Part shown: piece by piece, positions 22,250 through 34,436 of the stretch | Layout: every line of letters starts with the position of its first letter | How positions within the stretch are numbered: the first letter of the stretch is position 1 | DNA from: Solanum dulcamara | Taxonomy: Eukaryota > Streptophyta > Magnoliopsida > Solanales > Solanaceae | Direction of reading: 5' to 3' | DNA length: 64,000 nt | Assembly (NCBI RefSeq): GCF_947179165.1 | Contig: NC_077239.1 | Location: forward strand, 65,695,134-65,759,133 | Program-made: the position numbers and the translations under genes | Notes under the pieces: generated by a model | Seen by the model: the letters and a program-made list of their open reading frames with translations, nothing else | What the model was told of the DNA's origin: nothing | The model's database searches: none

Positions 22250-25200
22250 TATAATGGCCAAAAGGTCATTTTTTAGAATTTTTGTAAAATGACCATTTTA
22301 CCCTTCTTTTTAGTTGCCCCAAGTGATTTATGATTAGTACCAGGTGTTGGTTTTATAAGATCCTATGAGAAGTTGAATTTTTGGAATTTTTGAGTTTTCA
22401 TAAGCTTCAAGTGTTCAAAAGTGGTATTTTGGGTAAGTCGAAATTACGGGTCTTGGAATGGAATTTCGTCGATTTCAGCAGCTTTGAAATGTAAAAATTG
22501 GACTAGGAGAGTTTACGAAATCAGTTTTGAAGTTGTAACGAAATTTGAGGTCTTGAGTTGGGAATTTAAGGAATTTTAGGCCAAAGTTTGATCTTGGTCA
22601 ACTTTCAGAGTTTCGATGCTCAAAATAAAATTCCGAATACTCCGTTTGATTCGGGGCATTAGTTTTGGTCTAGAAGAAGTGTTGGTTGAATTTTTAGAGG
22701 TCTCGAGCCCATTTTGATATTTTGAAGGCCTAAGTTGATTTAGTTGTGACTTTTTGAGTTTTGGATCAATCAGACCTCAAATTTAAATTCTGATAGTTCC
22801 ATCAGCTCCGAAATGGCCAAATTAGTGTAGAATCATGGTCGACATTAGTAATGAGGCAATCGGTATGAGTTTGGGGCCATTTGGCTCTTTTGACTTTGAA
22901 AGTTAGCCTATGGTTGACTTTAGTCAACATTCTTGGAAAATGCGATCGGATGAAAATTCTGATAGTGCGATTGCTTTTAGAACATCGAGTTTGGTGTAAA
23001 ATGACCCTGGTTCACTTTTCGAGGCTTCTGTTCTAATTTGGAGGCCCATTGTAAAATTTGGGTTAAAATGATACTTGTGTGTGAAACCCACTTTTTATTA
23101 AAATGACCTTGTATGAAAATTTCGATAGTGCCATTGAGTCCAAAACGTTGAATTTAGCGAGAAAGTATATCTGATTTATTTTTATCAGGTTTCAAACGAA
23201 TCCCGATCACTCCATCAGATATTTTGGACTTTTCCAAAATCTGTGTTGCAGCAAAAAAAATCTAGAGCAAGGCAACCCATTTTTGGGTGTTTGTCTCAAC
23301 TTTAAAAACCCATAACTTGAGTTCTAGAGCTCCAAATTGGGTGATTCAAAAGGTAAACTTATGATATTGTTTGAGGATAACGCATTGGGTAGCTCAAAAA
23401 TTGAATTAGGGCATTTGATTAAGGTAAAATATTGATTCTAGTTGCTGTAATGTCCATTTTCGGAGTGAACGTTTGAAGAACTTTGAAAATTTATTTCTTG
23501 GTCTATATAAATTTGATTTTTCTGATTCGAAAGTCTAAATTCAAGACAATTTCATGAAAAATCTGGTGGTGAGCTCAAAATCTGGAGGGAATGCGTTATG
23601 TGAGGTAAATTTATGAAATTAGTTTCTGTTTTAGTCATTTACGGAATATAATTTTGTTGAACTTTGGGAGATTGTATCTTGATTATATGAACTAAGTGTT
23701 TGGTAATTTTTAAGTCTAGATTGTGGGGAATATCACTAGGAACATCGTGTTATATTTGGTTTGGGTCGTGGGAGTGTCGTTTGTGAGAAATAATTGTGTA
23801 AAGGTACTGCCATGTTCATCTCCTGAGCTTAAAATTTTGGAATTTGTTGCATGATCTTCTTGCGATGTTTTTCCACCCCAGATTGTGTTGTAATTTTATA
23901 CTTGATCTTGGGGAGCTTTTTATAACCTATTTTTGGGGTTAATTCTGAAATTTTAGATGCGGGTCCCATATTTTTTGTTTTAAGCTCGAAATTGGTCTGT
24001 CTCTGAAAATTATAAAACTAGTGTCTAAATCACCATAATGATGTTGTGATTCTGTTATTAAAAGCGTGATAGCCTTTCAAGGACATTCAAAAGAAAAAAG
24101 CTCTGACACAGTGATTTGGAGTGAACGTGTTCTGTCTACAAGTAGGATACAATTTCCTTTCTTTAGATTGAGCTAGAATATGTGAAAGCATGTTGAAATA
24201 GATGAAATTTGGGTTGGGTAGTTTATTTGTATATCTTAGGTGTTAGAAATCACGTTTTAGGCTTTTATTAATTTTTTCGAGTAATTAGAAGCATGTGTTC
24301 CTTTCTGTTATTTGTTGGTATTGTAAGAAGAGTAGAATGTTTATATTGTTGATATTATGGAGCATGTTGTCCTTAGCATAGGTTGTAAACTATCCCTAGT
24401 TGCCCCGGCGTCGCTCCGACAGACTTAGATCTTTATAGAACGGTGTAGCAGGCTAGTGCCTGATAGTTTGGCCTTAGCTGGGAAATAACCTTGATTTTAT
24501 AAACACCCTTATCCATACCTCAACATAATTATGACTTTTGAGATGCGTCGACCATACTAGACCTTGTTATCATTCTATTTCGGCTCTGGTTCAAGCTTTG
24601 GCGATTTATCATTTGATTCATTAGGAAGGCGATTCTCAAAACTATTAGCATCCAGTTGGAAAGAAGAATATTAGGCACCATCGGATAAAATATCTGCGAA
24701 CATCTGGGTACTCAGTCCTGGCTTCAACCACATTGAATATTCGAAGAGTATCTAGATACTTAGGCGCGTCCTCTATCGACTTGCTTGTATGATGAGCCTT
24801 TGGGCACGCAACCTCGGCTTCTATCGTACTAACATATTATAGCGATCATCCGGGTATCTAGCCCCGGCCTCAACCCTACTAATATATTATGGCGAGCATC
24901 CAGGTACTCAGTCCTAGCCTCGACCATATTGCATATTCGGGGAGCATTCGGGACCTCAGTCCCGGCCTCTGCCGACTTGCTAGTATGGTAAGCATTTGGG
25001 TACGAAACCTTGACCGTACCAATGTATTATGGCGAGCATCCAGGTACTTATCCGCGGCCTCGACCTTACTAATGTATTATTGCGAGCATCCGGGTACTCA
25101 GTCCCAACCTCAACCATATTGAATATTTGGGCGAACATCTAGGTCCCAGTCCCGGCCTCGACCCCTAGAGCATTTTTGGTTTAGCAATTTTTAGAGATTC

Positions 25201-25980
25201 TTGGTTCTAAAATGACGTGGTTCTTTGGTTTCTAACATCGCAGATTCTTGGTTCCTAGCCTCGATAGTTGTAGCTTTTCTATGTACCCGGCGGGCTTATA
25301 GGAGTTCGTCCGTGTTTTTATTTAAATTTGTGTACGAATGTCCTGACTGGGCTTATGGGGTCCCTATTAGGTTTAGTTTAGCTGTAGTCTCTTAGATAGT
25401 ACCCTTTTCACTTTAGGTGCTTACTATGACTCCTAGTTAGGCTTATTCCTCTTTTTCTTATTATTATTACATTTCCTGATCAATCGGCCTATGATACGTA
25501 TAGGGTACCTGTTGTTTTGGTAATCATACTACACTCTGCATCTATTTTTGTGATACAGGACTAAGCACCAGCTACCCCGCAGATAGATCGAGCCTATCGC
25601 AGTCAGCATCGGAGACTCGTATGAGCGCTTGACGTTTTAGGATCATTTCTGTCTCCTTCAGTATGGATAACCCGTCTTTTGCCTTTTTGAGACTAGCCAA
25701 TTGTTGTCTATATTTTCTATCCATATTTGGGACTTGTACTTATTTTTTATTTTATAGTAGCTCTTTACTTGTGACTTTCGAGTTCTGAGAGGGATTTTTA
25801 GTTGTATATATCATGTTTTGATTTTGCTTCCACTTATTTATTTTGTGTAGGTTAGAATTTTCCATTCATGGTTAGTTTCTTCCATCAAACCATTACTTGT
25901 CGTTCCACGTTTATGGATTGGATTACCTACTGGCGGGTTATAGTAGGTGACATCATGACCTGAGGAATCGGATCGTGATA
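22250..25980 (+). repeat. 3' LTR of element B (3,731 bp)
   Basis: It starts TATAATGGCC and ends GATCGTGATA. It holds one copy of the segment triplicated in the 5' LTR and a repeat array at 24697-25165. AGCAG follows directly. No gene is present. Confidence 0.88.
24697..25165 (+). repeat. 48-50 bp repeat array in 3' LTR of element B
   Basis: About nine monomers; the spacing measured between successive GAGCATC or GATCATC starts near 24844, 24894 and 24942 is 50 and 48 bases. Confidence 0.8.
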
Positions 25981-25985
25981 AGCAG

Positions 25986-26620
25986 TTTGGTGTCAAAGTA
26001 GGTTATGATTTATGAATAATAGATTGTTATTAGTAAATGTGCTCATAATATAAATTTGATGGGAGAATTATGATTAGGCCTGCAGACATGGCATTATGGA
26101 TGATCATAAACATGGAATGAGCAGAAAAAAGGATATTGGTGTGTTGAGGTGCTAATGTATGAAAACATTATAGATGTTTTGTAATTGTATGACCTATATG
26201 TGAAACATTATAATGTGCATTAAGTTGGGGATGACCAATGATTGAAACAATTGCATGACGTATAATTGACTAACGAAGTAGTAACGTAAATCTAGTAATA
26301 ATTTGAATTTAAGAGTGCTATTCAATAGTTAAATTCCCTATCATGGGTGTGAATATGAAAGATTTGTGAAGGGAATGAGTTTCTAAATGTTAATTGAAGT
26401 TTAAACTTAATTTAGGCTCTTGTATGTTCTTAAATTGAATACTTGATTGAATTACTTTGAATTGCAAGTGTACTTATGATTGTTGTACTCTGAAATCTTG
26501 AGAGATGATGAAACAGATCATTTATTATAATGTGTGAGAGAGGTGGAGGATAATTATAATCTTTTTATTGATGAGTGTCTCGAGTCCAAGGTGAGATTTT
26601 GAAAGAGCAGGTTACATATA
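25986..26620. other. Non-coding stretch, continuation of 11631-11937
   Basis: This is the right-hand side of the site into which element B inserted. No gene is seen; an old LTR fragment is possible but unsupported by ends. Confidence 0.3.
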
Positions 26621-26621
26621 T

Positions 26622-27000
26622 TTGAAGGGCCACAGTACATGGAGGATTTGGTCCCCTGAAGATCATGACTATTGTACAAACATAAGACCCTTTAGCGTGT
26701 GTGTACAAACAAAAATAACCAATTTCAAGCTAATACAAAAAAGAGACATATCTGAAGACATATTCTCATTTTATTCAACAAGTTTCAAACATAAAAATGT
26801 GGTCAGAAAATATAAATCCAATAGTTGAACCACCTAAGGTTTCAATGCCTAGTTGGCTACCAAAGAATAGAAGAAAGGAGATTGGTGAAGTGAGAAAAGC
26901 TGGAAAGTTGCCAAAATTAGGGATAGCAATGACATGTTCAATCTGCAAAGGAGCAAATCATTACAAGAGAAGTTGTCCAAAAATCCTAAACCTAAGTCCA
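26622..27000 (+). pseudogene. MULE (Mutator-like) transposase C-terminal remnant
   Basis: This is the tail of a MuDR-type transposase, which cuts and pastes DNA transposons. The second part (from 26797) reads MWSENINPIVEPPKV, then a basic PKNRRKE region, then a zinc knuckle MTCSICKGANHYKRSCP near 26930-26985. That order (W-P box, basic linker, CX2CX4HX4C) is the usual end of plant MULE transposases. A frameshift near 26800 separates it from an upstream piece ending YKSNS. The catalytic core and terminal repeats are not present in the window. It could instead be a domesticated MULE-like fragment, but the breaks argue for a dead copy. Confidence 0.68.
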
Positions 27001-27351
27001 CACCAACACCCACACCAGACGTATACTCACATTAACTTACTTGGACTTTTACAAATTATATTACTTATTAACTTAAGGCATCTCCAACCCATAACACCAA
27101 ATTTTATCCTAAAGTAATGTCAAAACTATTTTAGGGTAAATCAACTCTAATCCACTACACTAAATTTTACACTGAAAAAGAATATTATATTTATATTCTT
27201 CTCTTTCTTCAATTATATTATTATTTTTTGTTTCATTTTTATTTTTTTATTTCATAAAATAAATTCCTTCTTTTATTATATTGTACTTTTTATTTTTGTA
27301 AAGGTTAGAACTATATTTTTATTAAATTATAATTTATGGTAAATTAACTTA

Positions 27352-27356
27352 AATTT
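27352..27356. repeat. Target-site duplication AATTT of solo LTR (left)
   Basis: AATTT is repeated at 30401-30405 directly after the LTR. Confidence 0.7.
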
Positions 27357-28039
27357 TGTAATGACCCTCCAAGTCATTTTCCTAATACTGCTTCCATTTC
27401 ATCCTTTAGAGAATTCCTATAACGACCTCAGGTCATTTATGACCTACTGACGCCGATAGCTCGGTCGCCTGGTCATTTGTTTGGGTTTTAAATACGTTTC
27501 CCTGTTTTGGAGCTTTTATAACTTGAAAAGTTTACTTCGGTCATAACTTTAGGAAAATGAACTCAGAATGGAATTCTAATGGTTTCACAACTGCGGAATG
27601 GCCAAATTGGGCTAGAAGTAAGTCAATACGAGTACGAGTCAATCAATACGAGTTTGAGGCCATTTTATACTTTTGCCTTTGAAACTTGGCCTATAGTTGA
27701 CTTTGGTCAAAATTCTTAGAAAATGCACTCTGATAAAAATTATGGCAGCGCGGTTAGCTCCAAAATGTCGATTTTGGACTAGAACGACCCTTCATTCGCT
27801 TCTGAAGGTTTCAAGTCTAATTCTAAGGCCCGTTGAGGAATTTGGCTCAAAATGACACTTGAGTGTGGGACCCACTTTCAATCATAACGACCTCATATAG
27901 AAATTTTGACTGCGATATTGAGTTTGGAACATCGAATTTGGTAGGTTAGCATTCTCGTTTGTGCGCACAGAGTTCGGAATGAATTCCAAGCACCCCATAG
28001 GAGGATTGGACATGCCAAAATCCATTTTGCACCAGCTGA

Positions 28040-28200
28040 GTTTGGTGCCGTCGCTAAAGTGACCATCCCTCTTGGGCAGGTGTCACTTAAGTGACAAACC
28101 TATCGTTAAAGAGACTTGGTGTTGCTAAAGTGATGCCTACCTTTTTTATGGGTTTCGCTTAAGCAACCACCCGAGGGTCGCTAAAGCTACATCAGATGGT
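28040..28200 (+). repeat. Short repeats of a CGCT(T/A)AAG(C/T) word
   Basis: At least six spaced, partly palindromic copies such as GTCGCTAAAGTGAC, GTCACTTAAGTGAC and TTCGCTTAAGCAACC. The corresponding place in the LTRs of element B (near 12945 and 23260) lacks them. Confidence 0.6.
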
Positions 28201-29256
28201 CGTTCTTAAGACCCTTTTTCCAGATTTTATCTCCATATTCAGATTACATTTTCTCCTTCAATTCTTGGGCGATTCAAAAGGCTAAGTTGTGTGGATTTTT
28301 GAGGGGAACCCATTGGTGTGTTCAGAATTAGGAATTAAGGCCTTCCTTGAGGAATTTACCTTTTTCCCCAATCGCATCTACTGTTCTTAAAGCTAAAATA
28401 TCAATGTTGATGCATGTTTGGGTTATGGATAGTGTTGTAAGTGAATTGTTTCCTTTTTATATGAGCAGGGGGTAGAAATTGAAGCCTATTTTCAGAGTCA
28501 ATTCCGCACATTACAGAGTGAGTCCCATAAATCTCAATTTTTGACTCAAAAATAGGTCCATCTTAGAAAGTTATAAAATTAGTGATTAAACGATCGTAAT
28601 GACGTTATGATTTTATCTTTGACCCGTGATAGCGTTCCAAGGCCGTTCAAAAAGGAAAACCTCTGAATAGTAATTTGGAGCGTGCATGTTCAACCAATAG
28701 GTAGGCTATGACTTTCCTTTCTTTAGATTGAGATGGAATGTGTGAAAGCATGTTGAAATAGATGGAATTTGGATTGGGTAGCTTATTTTTATATTCTAGG
28801 TGTTAGAAATCATGTTTTAGGCTTTTATTGGTTTTTTTTGGTAATTGGAAGCATGTGACCCTTTCTATTAATTGTTAGTATTGTAAGAGGAGTTGAATGA
28901 TTATGGTTGATATTGTGGAGTATGTTGGCCTTAGTGTAGGTTGCAAACTTGCTTTAGATGCCACGGTATCACTCCGGCAGGCTTAGATCCTTGTAGAATA
29001 GTGTAGAAGACAAGTGCCTAGCAGTTTGTCCTTAGCTAGGCGGTAACCTTGCTTTTATGAATTACCCTTATCCATACCTCGGCATGATTACGACTTTCAA
29101 GTTGTGTCGGCGATACTAGACTTTGTGACCGTTCAGTTTCGACTCTATTTCAAGCTTTGGCGATATATTAGTTGATTCATTGGGAAGGAAATTCTCAGAG
29201 CTATTAACGTCCAGTTAGGGAAGAGAATGTTCGACACCTTGGGATAAATTATCTGT

Positions 29257-29585
29257 GACCATCTGGGTACCCAGTCCCATCCTCTGTTCTGAATTTCCAT
29301 TAGAGAGCATCTAGGTACACGCCCCAACCTCTGCCGACTTACTAGTATGGCGATCATCAGGGTATCCATCCCCGGCCTTGACTGTACCGATGTATTATAG
29401 CGAGCAACTGGGTACCCAGCCTCGGCCTCAACCATACTAATGTATTATGGTGAGCATTTGGGTACCCAGCCCTAGCCTCGATTGTAATGATATATTACGG
29501 CGAGCATCTGGGTACCCAGCCCCAACCTTGACCATACCGATGTATATTATGGTGAGCATCTATGTCCCAGTCTCATCCTCGATCC
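29257..29585 (+). repeat. 48-50 bp repeat array in solo LTR
   Basis: About six monomers with GAGCATCTGGGTACCCAG, in the same position in the LTR as the arrays of element B. Confidence 0.75.
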
Positions 29586-30649
29586 CTAAAGCATTCCTAG
29601 CTCATCGATTCTTAGAGATTTTTGGTTTGGAAATGGCATGGTCCTTCGGTTTTTAGCATTGCAGGTTCTTGGTTCATAGCCTTAGTAGTTGTAGCCATTT
29701 TGTGTACTCTATGGGATTATGGGGGTCTGTTGGGATTTTTATTTAACTTACTCACGAGTGTCCCGACTAGACTTATGGGGGCCTAGTTGGGTGCAGTTAG
29801 CTGTACTACTCTTAGATAGTGCCCTTTTTGCCTTCGATGCGTATTTTGATTCCTATTTAGGCTTATTCCTCTTTTTCATATTGTTTTACCTTTTCTGCTC
29901 AGTTGGCCTATGATGCCTACAGGTACCTATTATCTTGGTGCTCATACTACACTCTACACCTATTTTTGTGATGCAGGATTGAGCACCAGCTATCGCCGTG
30001 GGTAGATCGTGCCTGTTGCAATTAGCTTCAGAGACTAGGGTGAGTGCTTGACGTTTTGGGATCATTTATGTCTCCTTCAGTATGGATGGCCCATCCTTTA
30101 CCTTTTTAAGACTAGGCAGTTGTTGTATATATTTCTGGTCCATTTTTGGAACTTGTGCTCGCCTTTTATTTTATAGTAGCTATATACTTGTGACCTCCAA
30201 GTTTTGGGAGGGATCTTTAGTTGTATATATCATGTTTTGGTTTTGCTTCCTCTTATTTATTCCTTGTAGGTTAGAATTTTTCATTCATTGTTAGTTTCTG
30301 CCCTCAAACCCATTACTTGTTATTTCGGTTTTACGGGTTGGCTTACCTACTGGCGGGTTACAGTAGGTGTCATCATGACCTGAGAAATTAGGTCATGATA
30401 AATTTTATATCAAAAAAATAATATGTACAAAAGTCGATTTATATACGCCAATTTTAAGATCTAAAATTAATATTATAAAAAATTATATTAAAAATAATTA
30501 AGTATATTAGGGACTTAATTAAAAATGTATAATTTATAAAATATGAAATTAAAAATTTTGTATAATGAAAATAATATTAAAATATTAAAAAAGTGATTTA
30601 GTGTGGATGAATAGCGTCACACCAAATTTGATGTGGCACTATTAACACA

Positions 30650-31525
30650 CTACAACAACAACAACCCAGTGAAATCCCACAACGTGGGATCTGAAAAGGA
30701 TAAAGTGTACGCAGACCTGACTTCTACCAAGATAGGATGTCTATTTCTGAAAGACCCTCGGCTTAATAAAAGCATAAAAGCGTAAAAGAGGTTAGATAAG
30801 ACATATATGAGAAAAATAATAATGAGAATGATAGGGATAAAATAGAGTAATCAAAGTACAGAAAGTAACAGATAATAACAGAAATTAGGGCACAAGAAAT
30901 TATAGTGCGCTAATGCGCCTACTAATATGGAAGAATAACGAGACTATGTACTAGCCTTCTACCCTAATGTGGGTCCTCCACACCCTCCTATCTAGGGTCA
31001 TATCCTCGGTAAGCTGTAATTATGTCATGTCCTGTCTAATTACCTCTCCCCAATATTTTTTTGACCTACCCCTACCTCTCCTAAACACATCCATGGTCAA
31101 TCTCTCACACCTCCACCCTGGGGCATTTGTATCTCTCCTCTTCACATGCCTAAACCATCTCATTCACATTTCCCGCATCTTGTCTTCCACCGAGGCCACT
31201 CTTACCTTATCTCGAATAGCCTCGTTTATAATCCTGTCGCTCTTGGTATGCCAACACATCCATCTCAACTTTCTCATCTCGGTAACTTTCATCTTTTGAA
31301 CGTGAGAGACCTTAACCGGCCAACACTCTGCCCCATATAACATAGTCGGTCTAACCACCACTTTATAGAACTTGCCCTTAAGTTGTGGTGGTACCTTCTT
31401 GTCACATAGCACACCGGAAGCGAGCCTCCATTTCATCCACCCTACCCCAATACGGTGTGTGACATCATCGTTAATCTCTCCGCTGCCTTGCATGATAGAC
31501 CCAAGGTACTTGAAACTACTTTTCT
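30650..31525 (-). pseudogene. RTE-type LINE, 5'-truncated
   Basis: The 3' end of a non-LTR retrotransposon. On the minus strand the frame 31525-31164 encodes the C-terminal part of the reverse transcriptase protein ([46 protein letters not shown]), wording typical of plant RTE elements. A frameshift near 31163 leads into [14 protein letters not shown] sequence and a stop. The 3' region contains the widespread Solanaceae word GTGTACGCAGACCTGAC (plus strand, near 30707) and ends in a GTT-repeat tail at 30650-30666. The endonuclease and RT core are absent, which is normal 5' truncation. It lies between the MITE remnant and the LTR of element D. Confidence 0.88.
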
Positions 31526-31529
31526 TTTG

Positions 31530-32497
31530 GATAAAAAGAAACATATATCAAGATACTTACTTTCAAGTAAATAACAAAGCTTTTCCACAATGATAAATCA
31601 TATTTCAATTAACAATAAACAAATCATAAGTGAGAGCATCTCCCATAGCCATTTCAATATCATATTAAGTAAAAGACTTGTCCCGTATGCACGCTCAAAA
31701 TATTCGGCAACACATTCACTTTATAAACTTTGTATAAATCATGATAATTAAAAAAATTAAATTGTGGTAAGATTACTACTCACAATACTTGTGTTGAAAT
31801 ACCAAGTTCGTCCCTCGCGTAATCCATACATATTCCTTCGGTCAATCTATAATCACATTCATATCAATTTCGTGTTAACTCCTTTGTTAAGATAATTCAT
31901 GCTACATTAAATACCCAGCCTCAAGATTCCATGATTGACTCTCAATCTATCAAATTAAATCCAATTGATGCTTTACACAGCCCAAACAGTCCCACTGTTG
32001 ATTATTTCTAATTAATAAGGCTATATCACCTATCTGTCTAACTTCTTCTCTTTAGTCTAAACCAAAATACCAAAGTTTTACAATTCAGTCACTAAATGAA
32101 ATCACCCTGTCATGAAAATTTAACAAATTTCTCGATTTATTCTAACCTATATTTCATAAACTCCCAACCCCCAATTGTGTAGCAGTATAGACAAATTAAA
32201 TCTATAAACCAAGTTTAGAAAATTACTTTTCTCATTTCTTCTCTCTTTATTTTAAGAATCAAGCTTTATTTTAAAAAATTCCTTTCTTGTTTGTTCTTTC
32301 GGCAGAAAACAGAGATAGAAGATTGGATTTTTTTTGTTCCTATGCGTGATTGGCCAGAGGAAAAAACTGAATGATTCAGCAACCATCTGAACCCTTAGCA
32401 CGTGCAATGGACTCAAGACCATTCTCTTACTTCTTTTTTTTTCTTTTAAAGAAAATCTAAAGACCTATTTTCCCTTAATATTATTTTGGGTATTACA
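31530..32497 (-). repeat. 3' LTR of element D, truncated
   Basis: On the minus strand the LTR starts TGTAATACCCAAAATAA at 32497, directly after a purine-rich tract. Its distal end is missing where the LINE begins. No gene is present. Confidence 0.7.
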
Positions 32498-32512
32498 TTC
32501 TCTCCACCTTAA
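32498..32512 (-). promoter_or_regulatory. Polypurine tract of element D
   Basis: The minus strand reads AAGGTGGAGAGAA just before the LTR start, the expected primer for plus-strand DNA. It overlaps the pol stop codon at 32509-32511. Confidence 0.65.
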
Positions 32513-33900
32513 GAAATTCGATCCCCGAGTTTAAATAAGTGTGTACCTGAAAATTGAAACAAGTGAGGACACTTGGATCGCATGTCTTGCTCTAACTCCG
32601 AAGTAGCTTCTTTAACGGTATGATTTCTCCATAAAAATTTTATAGACACAATCTCTTTTGATCGTAACTTTCTCACTTATCTTTCAATAATAGCCACAGG
32701 TTCCTCTTCATACGTTAAATTTTCATATATCTTTATAGTCAATGCTTCAAGAAAGTGAGAGGAGTCCGATATATATTTTCTTAACATAGAGATGTGGAAC
32801 ACTGGATGAATGAAGGACATATCAGAAGGAAGTGTCAAATAATACTCTACTCCTCCTACCCAATCAAGTATTTCATATGGTCCAATATACAATAGGCTTA
32901 ATTTACCTCATTTTCTGAAATGCATCACCACTTTCGTAGAAGAGATTCGAAGAAAAAGTTTATCCCCGATTGTGAACACTAGATCTCTTCTTCTCTTCTC
33001 CGCATAAGACTTTTGTCTACTTTGAGCTGTGAGCAATCTCTGTCTTATCAACTGGACCTTCTTCATAGCTTCCTGTACCAAGTGTGGTCCAAACACATTA
33101 GCCTCTCCAACTTCAAACCACCCTATAGGAGAATGACATCGCCTATAATACAAGGCTTTATACAGTGCCATCTGAATACTTGACTGAAAGCTATTGTTAT
33201 AGGCAAATTCAGCTAAAGGAAAGTAAGCATCCCAACTTACTCCAAAATCAAGAATGCAAGCTCTCAACATATCCTCCAAGATTTGTATAGTACGCTCAGA
33301 CTATCAGTCTGTTTGTGGATGAAAAATAGTACTAAGATCTACTCGAGTACCCATTGCTTCTTGGAAGGATCTCCAAAAGCGTGAAGTGAATTGTGACCCT
33401 CTATCAGTGATGATGGATATTGGAACCCCATGAAGTCAAATAATTTCATTCATAAATATCTGGGCATATTTCACTCCACTAAATGTAGTCTTTACAGGTA
33501 AGAAATATGCTGATTTTGTTAGTCGGTCTACAATCACCCATATAGAATCATAACCTCTAAGGGTTTATGGTAGACCAACCACAAAATCCATAGTAACTCT
33601 TTTCCATTTCCACTCTGGAATCTAGATTTCCTATAGTAATCCTGCGAGTTATTGATTCTCTTCTTTAACTTGTTGACAAGTCTAACAACTAGAAACAAAG
33701 TTAGAAACATCTTTCTTCATACCTTCCCACCAATATACTTACTTCAGGTCATGATACATTTTAGTGGAACCAGGGTGTATAGTATATCTAGAGTTGTGAG
33801 CTTCCTTGAGAATAATCCGTCTTAGCCCACCCATGTCTGGTACACATAACCAATTACCTAGTTGAAGCATACCGTAACAATCAATATCCATCTTTTTACT
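32509..33900 (-). pseudogene. Element D integrase with chromodomain-like end
   Basis: Integrase inserts the element's cDNA into the genome. On the minus strand the zinc module keeps its His pair and Cys pair around a stop (SSC, stop, TCQQ, near 33675). All three catalytic positions can be read: first Asp in TMDFVVGLP (near 33590), second in [14 protein letters not shown] (near 33400) and the Glu in SERTIQILEDML (near 33290). The [12 protein letters not shown] stretch, the FIHPVFHISMLRKY box and a chromodomain-like tail (IVSIKFLWRNHTVKEAT, about 32640-32560) follow, so it is a chromovirus. Stops and frameshifts near 33310, 33550 and 32900 break the frame. This is the best-preserved integrase active site in the window. 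Confidence 0.9.
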
Positions 33901-33921
33901 TTCACTAGCTATGACCTCATC

Positions 33922-34436
33922 TCAATATTTGCAAAGACGCCCATCCTCATATTGAGTAGCCTTAATGCGCTTTACTAATGAAGATTTGGCTTGCATACAA
34001 GCTAGTAATATATCTAAATTTTCCACACTGAATCTAACACCTGAGCCTTCGAGTTTTTGCATATCCTTCGCCAATTGTCTGTTTTTAGGAGCTATATGTG
34101 CTAAACTGCCTATATATTTTTCTCTCAATGCATCAGCCACAACATTGGCATTACCGGGATGATATAAAATAACACAATCATAATCCTTCAATAGCTTGAT
34201 TCATTAATGCTGTCAAAGGTTTAGATCTCTCTGCTAAAAAATATACTTACTCTGTTATGGTTGGTATATATCTCACAAGTCTCATTGTATAAATAATGCC
34301 TCCAAATTTTAAGAGCAAAAATCACCGCGGCCATCTCCAAATCATGTGTAGGATAGTTTTGCTCATGCTTCTTTAACTGCTTAGAAGTATAGGCAATAAC
34401 ACAACCATTTTGCATAAGAACACATCCTAATCCCAC
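33922..34436 (-). pseudogene. Element D RNase H
   Basis: RNase H removes RNA from the RNA-DNA hybrid during reverse transcription. Readable parts are [47 protein letters not shown] (relatives have TDH, so a catalytic Asp is changed to Asn) and DYDCVILYHPGNANVVADAL. A frame break near 34200 and the lost Asp make it inactive. It continues directly from the RT segment and into integrase. Confidence 0.88.

Larger units (their letters stand above)
11938..25980 (+). mobile_element. Ty3/gypsy element B, 14.0 kb, with unequal LTRs
   Basis: A plus-strand element bounded by AGCAG on both sides (11933-11937 and 25981-25985). Its 5' LTR is 11938-19178, its internal region 19179-22249 and its 3' LTR 22250-25980. 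The LTRs (7,241 and 3,731 bp) exceed the 3.07-kb interior. Both LTRs start TATAATG instead of the usual TG. The interior lacks most of gag and the integrase, so the element is defective. Relatives here are at 3562-5494, 27357-30400 and 53108-57895. The matching target duplications show that the whole unequal structure belongs to one insertion site. Confidence 0.85.
27357..30400 (+). mobile_element. Solo LTR, Ty3/gypsy B family (3,044 bp)
   Basis: It starts TGTAATGACCCTCCAAG and ends GGTCATGATA, is flanked by AATTT on both sides and has no internal region. It shares its framework with the LTRs of element B, including the late word CTTACCTACTGGCGGGTTA. It probably formed by recombination between the two LTRs of a former full element. 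Small open frames inside are LTR sequence. Confidence 0.85.
27070..30640. mobile_element. Candidate MITE split by the solo LTR
   Basis: The left end GGCATCTCCAACCCATAACA with ACACCAAATTTT (about 27075) is a frequent end of Harbinger-type MITEs in plants. On the far side of the solo LTR, GATTTAGTGTGGATGAA and CACCAAATTTGATG (30596-30634) resemble inverted left-end words. Without the LTR the element is about 0.5 kb. The right end is not clean. Confidence 0.4.

Noticed and set aside
24697..25165. Regular short repeats that could suggest a CRISPR-like array
   Set aside because: The whole 48-50 bp monomer is repeated without unique spacers, and it lies inside a plant LTR.
31372..31593. Plus-strand open frame at the LINE
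   Set aside because: Complement of the LINE reverse transcriptase frame.
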